Made by a program: the position numbers and the translations under genes
Assembly (NCBI RefSeq): GCF_932276165.1
Contig: NC_063997.1
Location: 10,674,001-10,738,000 of the forward strand
Direction: 5' to 3'
Origin: Plutella xylostella
Lineage: Eukaryota; Arthropoda; Insecta; Lepidoptera; Plutellidae
Length of the DNA: 64,000 nucleotides
Notes under the pieces: model-generated
Database searches by the model: none
What the model was told of the DNA's origin: nothing
The model's input: only the letters and a program-made list of their open reading frames with translations
Part shown: in pieces, positions 45,904 to 56,648 of the stretch
Position numbering within the stretch: position 1 is the first letter of the stretch
Layout: the number at the start of each line of letters is the position of its first letter

Positions 45904-48900
45904 ATGTCGGGCGGCTCGCAGCACCCCAACGGGCGCCAGGCGCAGCTGGGCGCGGGCTGGAGCCCCCTGCAGGTGGTGATTGTTGTTCCATCATTTTCAC
46001 CTCATTCTCACTAACCTAGCATGTAGCTGTAGCACCCGTACTAACCACCACCTGTCCTGTAGTTTTAGCTTCAGTTAGCTATAAGTTTGTTGTATGGATT
46101 TTCTATCAAAACTTCTTTGTTCAGTTTAGTTTTTTTGGTACAATTTTTGTGGAAATGTCCACTAGGAAAGTCCTAAGGATCCCCATTTACTGAGGAGGGA
46201 GTGGAAGGGTAAACTTTATTTGACTTTGAGACATAATGTTTAAAACAAGTGAGGTAAAAGTAAAGTTAGACAAACTTTGTTGTGCTACAAACTTTCTGTT
46301 TGTTGTATGATGTAACTTGATCAGCTGTTTACAGGTATTGCAACTATTAATAGTTATGCAGGTTTATGAAATCTTACACCTCTATAATTTAGGCTGGTTA
46401 TGTTGATTGATTTACTTATGAGTAATTAGTAAATAATATGATTTGACTTAGAATTGATAATCAAATAAGATCCTGTCCTGAATTAATTAATTTTCTTATT
46501 AACAACATTGTAGGTATTTTATTCCAGAATTCTATAAATTCAATATCTCATTTAATAGCAACAATTAAACATCTTTTCTAGTAGACAAATCTCATCACCA
46601 CCCTAAACACATCCAATATCAGCTACCCCATAATATGAGGAGCATGGGTCATCTCACACCATTTTCCTATTTGATGTCACTACTCAACCACTCTTAACAC
46701 CACATTTAGGTTTGCACCATTGGCAAATTTGTCCCACAAATGTTAAATACCACTTCAGTTTGCCATTCTAAATTTCAAAACTAACCTATCAGTAAGAGCT
46801 TTGTTCAACTCTCATTGCCTCAAAAGTTCACTGGCAGAAATCACATCAAACTTTTTATACTACCTTTCATTCATCTTCTACCTTTACACATACCCAATCA
46901 TGTATCTAAAGACTTCTGTCAAATCTTCTCCTGCCTGCTCAGTAAGTGCATATCTAAAGCCACCGTGGTGTACAGTTGCAGATGGCGAGCTACCTCGCGC
47001 GCGCCCCGCAGGCGCACCTCGCGTCGGAGCGCGGCGTCACCTGGCACACGCCCACCCCTCCGCACCTCTACCATGTGCCTGCGCCCTCGCCGCCAGACCC
47101 TCTGCAGGTATGCTATAGGTTGAGAGAAAGCTGGAGCTCTACAAGTATACTATGGCTAGAGGATGCAGGTAAGTCAGAGGACTAACCCACATACACTATA
47201 GCTGCTGAGAAAGCTGTAGGGAGGTTAGCCTAGGTCTTAGAACTGGTTGACTGATGCATAACAATCAACCAGTTTTAAAATGTAAGCATGACATTATAAT
47301 ATAACTAACATATTATGAAGTTGAGCAGATTCTGATAACAATCAATGATCCATCAGACATCTTGGTTCAACATGAAACCATAGGCTTAGGATCAAGGCTA
47401 GTCATGGATAGAGTGTTTCCCTCTGCCATGAGTTTGCATAGTAGATAGAGAGAGATGCAGAAGATAGCCCTTATAGGGCAGGATTAAAAAAAAAACTTAT
47501 TATAGCTAGTAGTTGCTTCCTACAGGCAGTGAAAATATAGACCCCCTTTTGACCCCAATGAAGTAATGTATTGTTTGTGAAAACGAATAACCTTTAGCAT
47601 GCAAAGAGGTGACCTTACCTGACCTTGTTCATTTTACTTTTGTTTACTTACAAAACGAATATCAGATTTCCACCAATAATGATTTTAATTAGTACTGACT
47701 GTGAGTTGTTTTTTAGTTATCTATTTATATAAAAGAAAACCCTATCAGTATCTTTGATTCTTCGAAAGGTAGAGTGTTATGTTACACAGAGCAGTTGTCT
47801 GATTTAATTTAGATCAGTGATGATTGATTAACATTTAATAAAACTAAAGATTCAACACCTAAAATAATTACAGCTTGGACTGCACACTTGTATAAATAGA
47901 TCCAACATTTCGAATAATACAGGTATGAAATATTGCATATTATTATTACATAAATGAAACCTCTTACTTGTTCAGACAATGAATGTGATCAAGACATCAA
48001 CCTCTTATCAGTTGGGAAATAAATACTGCATCTTAGAATCAATTTGTACAATACCTGTCAATACCGAGTCATAGCACTAAAATACTCACATGTATTTAAA
48101 CAACAAAATACATAATCTTGTGGTCATCAATGTGCCGTGTGTCTATTGCAGGCTATGAAGGTGTCAGCGGCGGCGGGCAACTCTGTGTTCCGGCACTCAG
48201 CGACCCCGCCCGAGCTGTACCGACACACGCCCACCCCGCCCGACAAGCATCTCATGAGGTAAGCACCATGGAGGAGGGAATTATGATGAATGGCAGGAGG
48301 TACCTCAGGCTAATCCCAAAATCGACTGTAATATAGGCTAGGCTACAGATTTCTAACGTGCCAAACATACACTCGATTAGAGCATTCAAGTAAAAATAGC
48401 TATAATTAATGGGGACTATTTCTGCCGGGTGTTTCACTGGTGGGAAAGACTCTGTCTCAATTCAATGTTAGGGCACTCTAAAACTCATTTTTAGTCGAAA
48501 GTCAGCTTTCAGTAGGTATTTTGTCATGCATATTATTAACTGAAGTCGAGCAAGCACATAAGATGTTGTACATTATTTTCAGACATACTCCGTCACCGGG
48601 TGACGTGAAAGCGGGAGTGTCGCTGCCTGCGCCCGACATATTCCCGCATCTGGGATCCGCCAGAGGTAAGCTAACTATTCTCATATCATATCATAACTAC
48701 AAATAGTTTAACTGAAAAGTTTAACAGAACAAATGTATTGCAAAATTATTGATCCATGGTCTGACATATTAATTCCAGACAAGCTATCCCGCGCGGAGGA
48801 CCTGCTGTACGGTCGCGGCGGCGTGGACCTGTCGTGCCCGCGCGGCGGCGGCGGCGGCGGCGGGGGAGGCGGGGGGCGCGCCGCCAACGGCTCCCCCGCG

Positions 48901-51173
48901 GCGCTGTCCGTGCGCGACGCGCCCACCATCAACAGCCTCATCGCGCGCGCGCCGCCGCGGCACCGCGTGGACTCGCTGCTGGAGCGCCTCGCCCCCGCCG
49001 CCCCCGCGCCCGCCCCCGCCCCCGCCTCCGTCATCGTGCAGCCGCGCGCGCCGCCCACGCCCTCGCCGCCCTCCGCCGACGACGAGGAGAGCTCCGGCGG
49101 CTCCTCCAAGCGCAAGCGCAAGCCGGAGCGCGTGGTGCGCGTGCCCGCCGCGCCGCCCGAGCCCGGCCCGCCGGCCCCGCCGTGCAGCCCCCCGCCCCGC
49201 GCCACCCCGCCCCGCGCCTCCCCGCCGCGCGCGGAGCCCGGCGAGCAGCCGCCGGCGGAGCAGCGCGTGTCGCCCCCGCGCGCCGCGCCGCCCCCCTCCC
49301 CGCCGCGCGTCTCACCGCCGCTGCCTCTGGAGAACGGCGCCCCCGCCTCGCCCCCCGCGCCCCCCGCCGCCGCCGAGCCCGCGCCGCACGCGCGGAGAAA
49401 AACCAACTCCACCTCCTCCGAGACGATAGACGACATCGCGGCCATGATCGCGAGCGACAAGCCGTGCGAGCCGCCGCCGCCCGAGCCCGCCGCGCCGCCC
49501 GTCTCCATCGACAAGCTGAAGAGCGTGCTGGGCAGCCCCTCCCCCGCGCCCCCCGCCGCCTCGCCCCCGCGCGCGCCCGCCGCCCCGCGCCGCCGCAGCG
49601 CGCGCGCCGACGCCGACGCCGCCCCCTCCCCGAGCGAGGCGCGCCCCGCGGAGCCCGACCCGCCCCCCGCGCCCCCCGCCGCCGCCGCCAGCATCGTGGA
49701 CGTGGAAGACCAGCTCGAGAAGATGTTCGCGGGGCTGGAGCCGCCCGCCGACCCCGCGCGCCCCGCGCCCGCCACGCCCAAGGGCAGGAAGAGGAGAAAA
49801 TCCAGCGTGACGAAAGCGGACAAGAAGCGGCGGTCCAGCCGCGCCTCGCCCGGCGCCGACGGCAAGAAGAAGCCGGGCCGGAAGAAGGCGCCCAAGCAGA
49901 GGAAGAACGGGGAGGCCGTGAAGGAGTACGACTCCGGCAGCAACGCCAGCTCCGGCCGCTCCCGGGGACCCTACATACAGGTAAACAAGGTTTTCGATAC
50001 TAACAATGTAAAAAGGGTCTTCGTTGTCGAGTTATAAAGGCTTCTATTCTATTCTCATAGGGGGTGAAGTTCCTGTACGTGGCTCTCTCGAGTGGAACCT
50101 TTGTACATATCCCCTTGGTTTCAGCTCAGCCAGCCTAGCTCCCGGGTAAACTGGAGTAGCAGGCCTGGGTGTTGTAATAGCTGAGGTAGGCGCTCTGTTG
50201 GTCCAAGAATAGATAATCTTGTTTCTGTAGTAGGTGGACAAGCTAACAGAATATGTTCAACCGTCTCATCTACTTCCTTACATGTCCTACATAAGGGACT
50301 AGTTGAGTTACCTATGGTATATAAGTGTTTATTCACGCAACAATGTCCTGTTATTAATCCTACCATTAATGATATATTACTACGGGACAGGTTGAGTAAG
50401 TAGCGTGTAAGTTTGTGGTTGTGTGATACAATAAACGCTTTAGTTTGTCTGCAATCTACACGATTTTTCCACAATTTTTATAAAGGCTTTTTATCCCGGA
50501 ATTCCCACGGGAAATCCTTCAAACAAACACTTGCAAAATTAATTATCTATGTTCTTGATAACAGTACAAGTTTAATGTAAGTAATCCTAAGTAACATGAC
50601 TATTGTTTTCAGATCCGCGGTCCGCGCGACTCGCCGCTCTCCGTGTGCGTGGTGAACGCGGCGGCGGGCGAGGACGAGGAGGCGCGGCGCCGGCCCGAGG
50701 CGGAGTGGCGCGCGCGCGGCGGCCGCGGCCTGCACTGCAGCACGCTGGGCCTGCGCTACGACGCCGCCACGCCCGACGCCTCCTGGCGCTGCGCCTTCTG
50801 CGCGCGCCCGCCGCACCCGCGCACGCGCCCCCCACTCGGCGACCTGTTCGGCCCCTACACGCTCACCACCGACTGCGAGGAATACCGAGCTCTAGACGAA
50901 TCAGAGAGGAGGGATCCAGAGGTGTGGGTGCATGAGGATTGTGCGGTGTGGGCGGGCGGCGTGCTGGCGGCGGGCGCGCGCGTGTGGGGGCTGGCGCCGG
51001 CGGTGTGGGCGGCGGCGCGGGAGGCCTGCACGGCGTGCGGCGCGCGCGGGGCGGCGCTGGCGTGCTCGCGGCGCGCGTGCGGGGCGCGGGCGCACCTGCC
51101 CTGCGCGCGCGACGCCGGCTGGGCCCTGCCCGCCGACGAGTTCCGCGCGCTGTGCCCAACGCACCGCGCGTAG
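45904..51173 (+). CDS. TCF20/RAI1-family extended-PHD nuclear protein
   Basis: Six exons: 45904-45972, 46982-47107, 48152-48258, 48583-48665, 48779-49980, 50613-51173, adding up to 715 residues. Exons 2-4 carry repeated TPxPP-type motifs (HTPTPPHLYHV, HSATPPELYRHTPTPP, HTPSPG). Exon 5 encodes a disordered region very rich in Pro, Ala and Arg with a polyglycine run, then a basic stretch (GRKRRKSS, KKKPGRKKAPKQRK) that suits a nuclear signal or AT-hook-like DNA contact. Exon 6 encodes an extended PHD: RCAFC, LGDLFGPY, WVHEDCAVWAGGV, CTACGARGAALAC, HLPCARDAGW, CPTHR. Order and spacing match the C-terminus of vertebrate TCF20 and RAI1, chromatin-binding transcriptional regulators. The family call is good for the ePHD; orthology of the N-terminal part is inferred from position only. 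Confidence 0.8.
50044..50477 (-). mobile_element. 5'-truncated LINE fragment with target-site duplication
   Basis: Flanked by TTATAAAGGCTT at 50032-50043 and 50478-50489. The minus strand encodes a LINE C-terminal region (TGHCCVNKHLYTIGN, then SPLCRTCKEVDETVEHILLA with a CxxC..H..C knuckle), as found after RNase H in I/R1/LOA-like elements. The 3' tail at 50044-50125 matches the SINE tail at 17561-17632. It lies antisense in intron 5 of the ePHD gene. Confidence 0.85.
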
Positions 51174-52374
51174 TGGCCGCCGGCCCCAGTGTGGGACGCT
51201 CCCCGAGTGTCGCTCTGTGTTCTGTACGTTCGTGTCGTGATGTGGACGTGTAAGAAAAATCTCTTTCCCCTTTCTAAGTATTTTTTACATAATATCAGTG
51301 AGCACCGGTCTTGTCGGCTATGGACGGTTTATCTGCATAAGCTGGTAAATGTAAGGTTTTGAACGCAATTATTCCCTCCCTGTCAATGTGCGGTGTTTGA
51401 GCGAGGGGGAACCGTTGTGCCGCCATTTTAAATTGCCATCTTACGACTTAAGTCAGAACTTAGTCTTCTTCGCCTCTTTTGAACTAATGAAGTATTTGTA
51501 AGATAGAAGAATGTAGATAGTTTTCGATGTAGTCGGTCGATGCGGTCGGGCATGAGGTATGCGTTACATATATGTACAGAATATTTTACATAATAGACCC
51601 ATATTCGTGTATGCGTTTTGTACACGAAGTTGATCAGAATGTTAGATTGTAAATACTGTAAATATTCCACTACACATCGGAACACCACTTAAAATTTTAG
51701 TAACCAATTTACCAAGATATTCGTGAATATCTTCTTCAAACAACAGTATTTCGTAGATATAGCAATGCAGTGATGTGATGAATTCGATCTAAATTAACCA
51801 GCAATGTAATTATTGTATTTTATGTAAAATCATACAACTATTTAGTTGCCATTTTTAGAGAGAAAGCTAGTCTTAAAATAGTGTCTTGTCTTGTGATTAA
51901 AAATATAAATCGTTAATCTTTTAGCTTTTTAAAAATTGTCGGTTGTACTGCATTGTTATAGTAAGTATGTATTTTACCGAGGATGAACCCGCTATGTCCA
52001 ACACGGCTACCAATTACTTGTAAAGTTACTGAGCATAAAAGCATCTGCAAAAGTTTAAGTAAAATATATTAGTGTTTAAATTTCTTCAAAGTTTATTGGC
52101 TGTAACTTTCAAGTAAACATTGTGAACTAATTCGGCAGGAAATAAACAGACAAAGCTATGGATTGATTCTATAAACTTGTCTACACGGAGCATCTTCAAG
52201 GGTCAATTGACATAAACGACGTAGGAACATAGCCAATAGTTTAAGAGTTGAGCTCGACGAAGTGAAGTGAACTGTGTGTGTTTGATTTAAGACTTCTATT
52301 CGGCTGTTGTTAGGGCAGATAAATATAGCAATGAATAAGTGATATATTGAAAATAAATTTAAAAGTTGTACATC
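51174..52374 (+). other. Probable 3' UTR of the ePHD gene
   Basis: AT-rich sequence following the stop, with no coding frame. AATAAA occurs near 52350, just before the Dph7 duplication begins, so transcripts of the two convergent genes may meet here. Confidence 0.5.
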
Positions 52375-52853
52375 ACATTAATATTAGGTAAAGTAAGATG
52401 AGGCTTGGAGGCACACACAGTTCAGAGCTAGGGACTACCACGTGAATACGCTTAAAGTAACCAGCTGCCGACTGTAGTAGCTCGGCAGGTAGAAGGCACA
52501 AGATTGTACTTGTAACGCTAAAGTGTTTTAAATTCCAGTTAATAGGAAATTATCTGTATTTAGAGAATATTAAGGTACAAATTTATAGTAGGAAGAGCAG
52601 ACCAGTTGTTATTATTTTAAAAATAATAAAAAAAGATCTTTTTCTAAATTGTAAGATGGACGGAAACTGTTCGGATCAATACAGCCCAAAGCCTTGATAT
52701 TGTAAAATTTACAATGTAAATGGTGTAAGATTTTTTTAAACTCATATGGCAAATGATTACTTTATAAGTATGTAATTGTTATAAATTATATTTATCATGA
52801 CATTATAAGCAAATTGAAATACAACATGTTTAAAAGGAACAACAATGTTTTTA

Positions 52854-54166
52854 TTACGCTTCAAATACAATATTTCCAACATGTAGTTTACAATCATAGA
52901 AGGAACAAGTGGCTACCATATTCTCATCTTCACTGAACTTCCAATCCGCGCCATACGCTATGCTCTCATGCTCCATGTATTCATTCACCACAGTGACAGA
53001 ATCCCCCTCTACGTTGAGTGTACGGAACCCGCCATACATGCAGGCGGCCAGCACGCTCGCCGGCCGGCGGGGGTGGTACTTCAGCCTCCATACGCCCCCA
53101 TTCACGTTGGTCTCGGTGACTGGCCGCTTCAGGGCCCTCGCGTCCCACAGGCGAACGTTTTCATCGTAGCTGCAGGAAAAGTTACGTATTTTTTATTTAT
53201 AAAACCACTGTAAGATGGCGATAACTATTCGTTACGATATGGATGTTTTATAAATGAACCTAAACAAATTATAAACCACAATGTTTCTTTTGTTCAACAC
53301 TCATGCAATCGCCCTCAAATTTTAAGCCTTCTTAAATCCTTCGTATTCCCACTCATTTATGTAACGGCGGCCATTTTCATTTTGTTTCTTTTTGCACTTC
53401 CAAGAAAAGATACTTTAGGGTGACTTGCACAAGACATTTAAACGTATTTAAATCTATTGCTGTCTTGCTCTATCAATATACTGTCAAAGCAAGCGAGCAA
53501 TAGATTTAAATACGTTTAAATGTCTTGTGCAAGTCACCCTAAAGTATCTTTTCTTGGAAGTGCAAAAAGAAACAAAATGAAAAAGGTTATGTTCAACACT
53601 CTCACTCCCCCGACCCTACCTACCTGCCAGTCAACAGCTGGTGTTCCACATCCACACTGCTCCGCACGCTGGTGACGCCGGCCTCGTGGGCGCGGCTGCA
53701 GACCGCGCCGCCCGCACGCACGTCGTGGCTCTTGAACAGACAGTCGTCGCCGCCTGGGTAAATGTCACTATAACTTACAGTTTATAATCATAATTATTAT
53801 GTTGTAACCTACAGTATTCGGTACGGTAAAGAAGGTAAGTATTTTCACTTGGTTTGGTACTTAGTAGTGAAACTGTTGTCTCTGATAGAAAATACAATAT
53901 AGGTAGATACATGTACACAAAACAGCTGGTAATGGTTGGATGATGAGGAATGTAGTGGCACTCTTATATCCAGCAGTGGATCATTACTAGCTGATGATGG
54001 AATATATCATGCAACCAAACTTACCCGAATAGAACACATCTGGGTTCCAATAGTTGAAAGCGGCGATCCACGCTTCGAACCCGTGACAGTTCCACGTGCC
54101 AAGCTTGTCCAGCTTGTCTTGAACCGCGAACACGGTGACGCTTCCAGAAGAATCGCTCACAACATT
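52854..54166 (-). pseudogene. Duplicated terminal exons of Dph7
   Basis: Contains full copies of exon 4 (53169-52854) and exon 3 (53753-53624), and an exon 2 fragment (to 54025) cut at the duplication border just before VVSDSSGSVTVF. No start codon exon belongs to it. It could be transcribed as read-through from Dph7 and used as alternative terminal exons giving the same protein end. One residue differs in the exon 2 piece (KLDKLGTW against KLVKLGTW). Confidence 0.8.
53374..53583. mobile_element. Foldback element in duplicated Dph7 intron 3 (copy 1)
   Basis: Arms of 88 bp (53374-53461 and 53496-53583) are perfect reverse complements around a 34 bp spacer. They include AGGGTGACTTGCACAAGACA. 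No coding. The same structure recurs at +1,787. Confidence 0.85.
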
Positions 54167-54640
54167 AATATTAGGTAAAGTAAGATGAGGCTTGGAGGCA
54201 CACACAGTTCAGAGCTAGGGACTACCACGTGAATACGCTTAAAGTAACCAGCTGCCGACTGTAGTAGCTCGGCAGGTAGAAGGCACAAGATTGTACTTGT
54301 AACGCTAAAGTGTTTTAAATTCCAGTTAATAGGAAATTATCTGTATTTAGAGAATATTAAGGTACAAATTTATAGTAGGAAGAGCAGACCAGTTGTTATT
54401 ATTTTAAAAATAATAAAAAAAGATCTTTTTCTAAATTGTAAGATGGACGGAAACTGTTCGGATCAATACAGCCCAAAGCCTTGATATTGTAAAATTTACA
54501 ATGTAAATGGTGTAAGATTTTTTTAAACTCATATGGCAAATGATTACTTTATAAGTATGTAATTGTTATAAATTATATTTATCATGACATTATAAGCAAA
54601 TTGAAATACAACATGTTTAAAAGGAACAACAATGTTTTTA

Positions 54641-56648
54641 TTACGCTTCAAATACAATATTTCCAACATGTAGTTTACAATCATAGAAGGAACAAGTGGC
54701 TACCATATTCTCATCTTCACTGAACTTCCAATCCGCGCCATACGCTATGCTCTCATGCTCCATGTATTCATTCACCACAGTGACAGAATCCCCCTCTACG
54801 TTGAGTGTACGGAACCCGCCATACATGCAGGCGGCCAGCACGCTCGCCGGCCGGCGGGGGTGGTACTTCAGCCTCCATACGCCCCCATTCACGTTGGTCT
54901 CGGTGACTGGCCGCTTCAGGGCCCTCGCGTCCCACAGGCGAACGTTTTCATCGTAGCTGCAGGAAAAGTTACGTATTTTTTATTTATAAAACCACTGTAA
55001 GATGGCGATAACTATTCGTTACGATATGGATGTTTTATAAATGAACCTAAACAAATTATAAACCACAATGTTTCTTTTGTTCAACACTCATGCAATCGCC
55101 CTCAAATTTTAAGCCTTCTTAAATCCTTCGTATTCCCACTCATTTATGTAACGGCGGCCATTTTCATTTTGTTTCTTTTTGCACTTCCAAGAAAAGATAC
55201 TTTAGGGTGACTTGCACAAGACATTTAAACGTATTTAAATCTATTGCTGTCTTGCTCTATCAATATACTGTCAAAGCAAGCGAGCAATAGATTTAAATAC
55301 GTTTAAATGTCTTGTGCAAGTCACCCTAAAGTATCTTTTCTTGGAAGTGCAAAAAGAAACAAAATGAAAAAGGTTATGTTCAACACTCTCACTCCCCCGA
55401 CCCTACCTACCTGCCAGTCAACAGCTGGTGTTCCACATCCACACTGCTCCGCACGCTGGTGACGCCGGCCTCGTGGGCGCGGCTGCAGACCGCGCCGCCC
55501 GCACGCACGTCGTGGCTCTTGAACAGACAGTCGTCGCCGCCTGGGTAAATGTCACTATAACTTACAGTTTATAATCATAATTATTATGTTGTAACCTACA
55601 GTATTCGGTACGGTAAAGAAGGTAAGTATTTTCACTTGGTTTGGTACTTAGTAGTGAAACTGTTGTCTCTGATAGAAAATACAATATAGGTAGATACATG
55701 TACACAAAACAGCTGGTAATGGTTGGATGATGAGGAATGTAGTGGCACTCTTATATCCAGCAGTGGATCATTACTAGCTGATGATGGAATATATCATGCA
55801 ACCAAACTTACCCGAATAGAACACATCTGGGTTCCAATAGTTGAAAGCGGCGATCCACGCTTCGAACCCGTGACAGTTCCACGTGCCAAGCTTGACCAGC
55901 TTGTCTTGAACCGCGAAAACAGTGACGCTTCCAGAAGAATCGCTTACAACCAACCTAGTCTCCGCAGACCGTAACTTATTGGTCGACCAATCTACCGAGA
56001 GAGCTAGTTTGGATTCTCCTACACTTTCTTCCATCCATAGCTCTAGTTTACACTCTCCTTCTTCAGTTATCAGCTTGAATAACTTCACAAACCCATCAGA
56101 AGTGACAACTGCTAAAACGGGATGGTTGTCTATGGTATGGTAGCACCACTTCTGGTCGAGGATTCCGGAGATTTCGACCGTATGTACGGGGTTTAGAGTC
56201 GTGGTTTCATCGTTGATTCTGAAGACGTATATTCTTCCGAGCCGCTTCTGGTTAGCTGACTGTTTACCTGGAAAAAAGATTTTAATATGAGCGTTGCAAT
56301 GCTAGTAAGTGCAAAGTTTCTAAATTTTCCCGCTAATGGCGCCACTGGCGCGAAAATGTAATAGATGAAGAAGGCCTACTCAAGATCATTTTCTACTTGG
56401 ACCTCATTGAAATGGGGGCAATACCGTGTGATTATACTAATTATGCGCTTTAAAAAATGGCACCGTTAGAACAAACATTTTTACCCTCTCCGAATACATT
56501 TCCAGCACTAACCCTCATCCCCCTTATTGAGCTGGTAGGTGCCGCACACCAGCACATCAGTGTGCGGTGGCACCGGGCACCACTCCGCGGAGTCCGCACT
56601 GAGCCCCGTGTCCCAGCGCCATCTAGTGGTCCACGTCGCGGCCGCCAT
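54641..56648 (-). CDS. Dph7: Diphthine methylesterase, WD-repeat protein DPH7
   Basis: Four exons on the minus strand: 56648-56513, 56267-55812, 55540-55411, 54956-54641. They join in frame to 345 residues. Family signatures in order: LSADSAEWCPVPPHTDVLVC and CGTYQL near the N-terminus, RLGRIYVFRIND, LALSVDWST, SDSSGSVTVFAV, HGFEAWIAAFNYWNPDVFYS, GGDDCLFKSHDVR, SYDENVRLWDARALKRP, NGGVWRLKYHP, YGADW and ATCSFYDCKLHV. DPH7 (WDR85) is a beta-propeller enzyme that demethylates methylated diphthine, an intermediate in making diphthamide on elongation factor 2 in the cytosol. AATAAA overlaps the stop codon (54637-54642). Its last exons are duplicated downstream at 52854-54166, and intron 3 holds a foldback element in each copy. 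Confidence 0.93.
55161..55370. mobile_element. Foldback element in Dph7 intron 3 (copy 2)
   Basis: Same 88 bp perfect inverted arms as at 53374-53583, shifted by 1,787. Because it is inside the duplicated unit, it was inserted before the duplication. Confidence 0.85.

Larger units (their letters stand above)
52375..55948. repeat. 1,787 bp direct tandem duplication (two copies)
   Basis: Copy 1 is 52375-54161 and copy 2 is 54162-55948; every landmark I compared is offset by exactly 1,787. The copies look identical by eye except for four differences clustered in the last 60 bases (54108, 54131, 54134, 54158 against their partners). The unit includes the Dph7 3' flank, the last two exons and part of exon 2. 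At the junction ACATTAATATTAGG is shared with the left border. Confidence 0.92.

Noticed and set aside
48708..49943. 411-residue minus-strand open frame opposite exon 5 of the ePHD gene, plus a 389-residue frame on the plus strand
   Set aside because: Stops are rare in very GC-rich DNA. Both frames are low-complexity Arg/Ala/Gly shadows, while the chosen frame joins four upstream exons and the ePHD exon in phase.
52909..53213. Plus-strand frames over the Dph7 terminal exon, repeated at 54696-55000
   Set aside because: They are opposite-strand shadows of the conserved WD exon and are duplicated with it.
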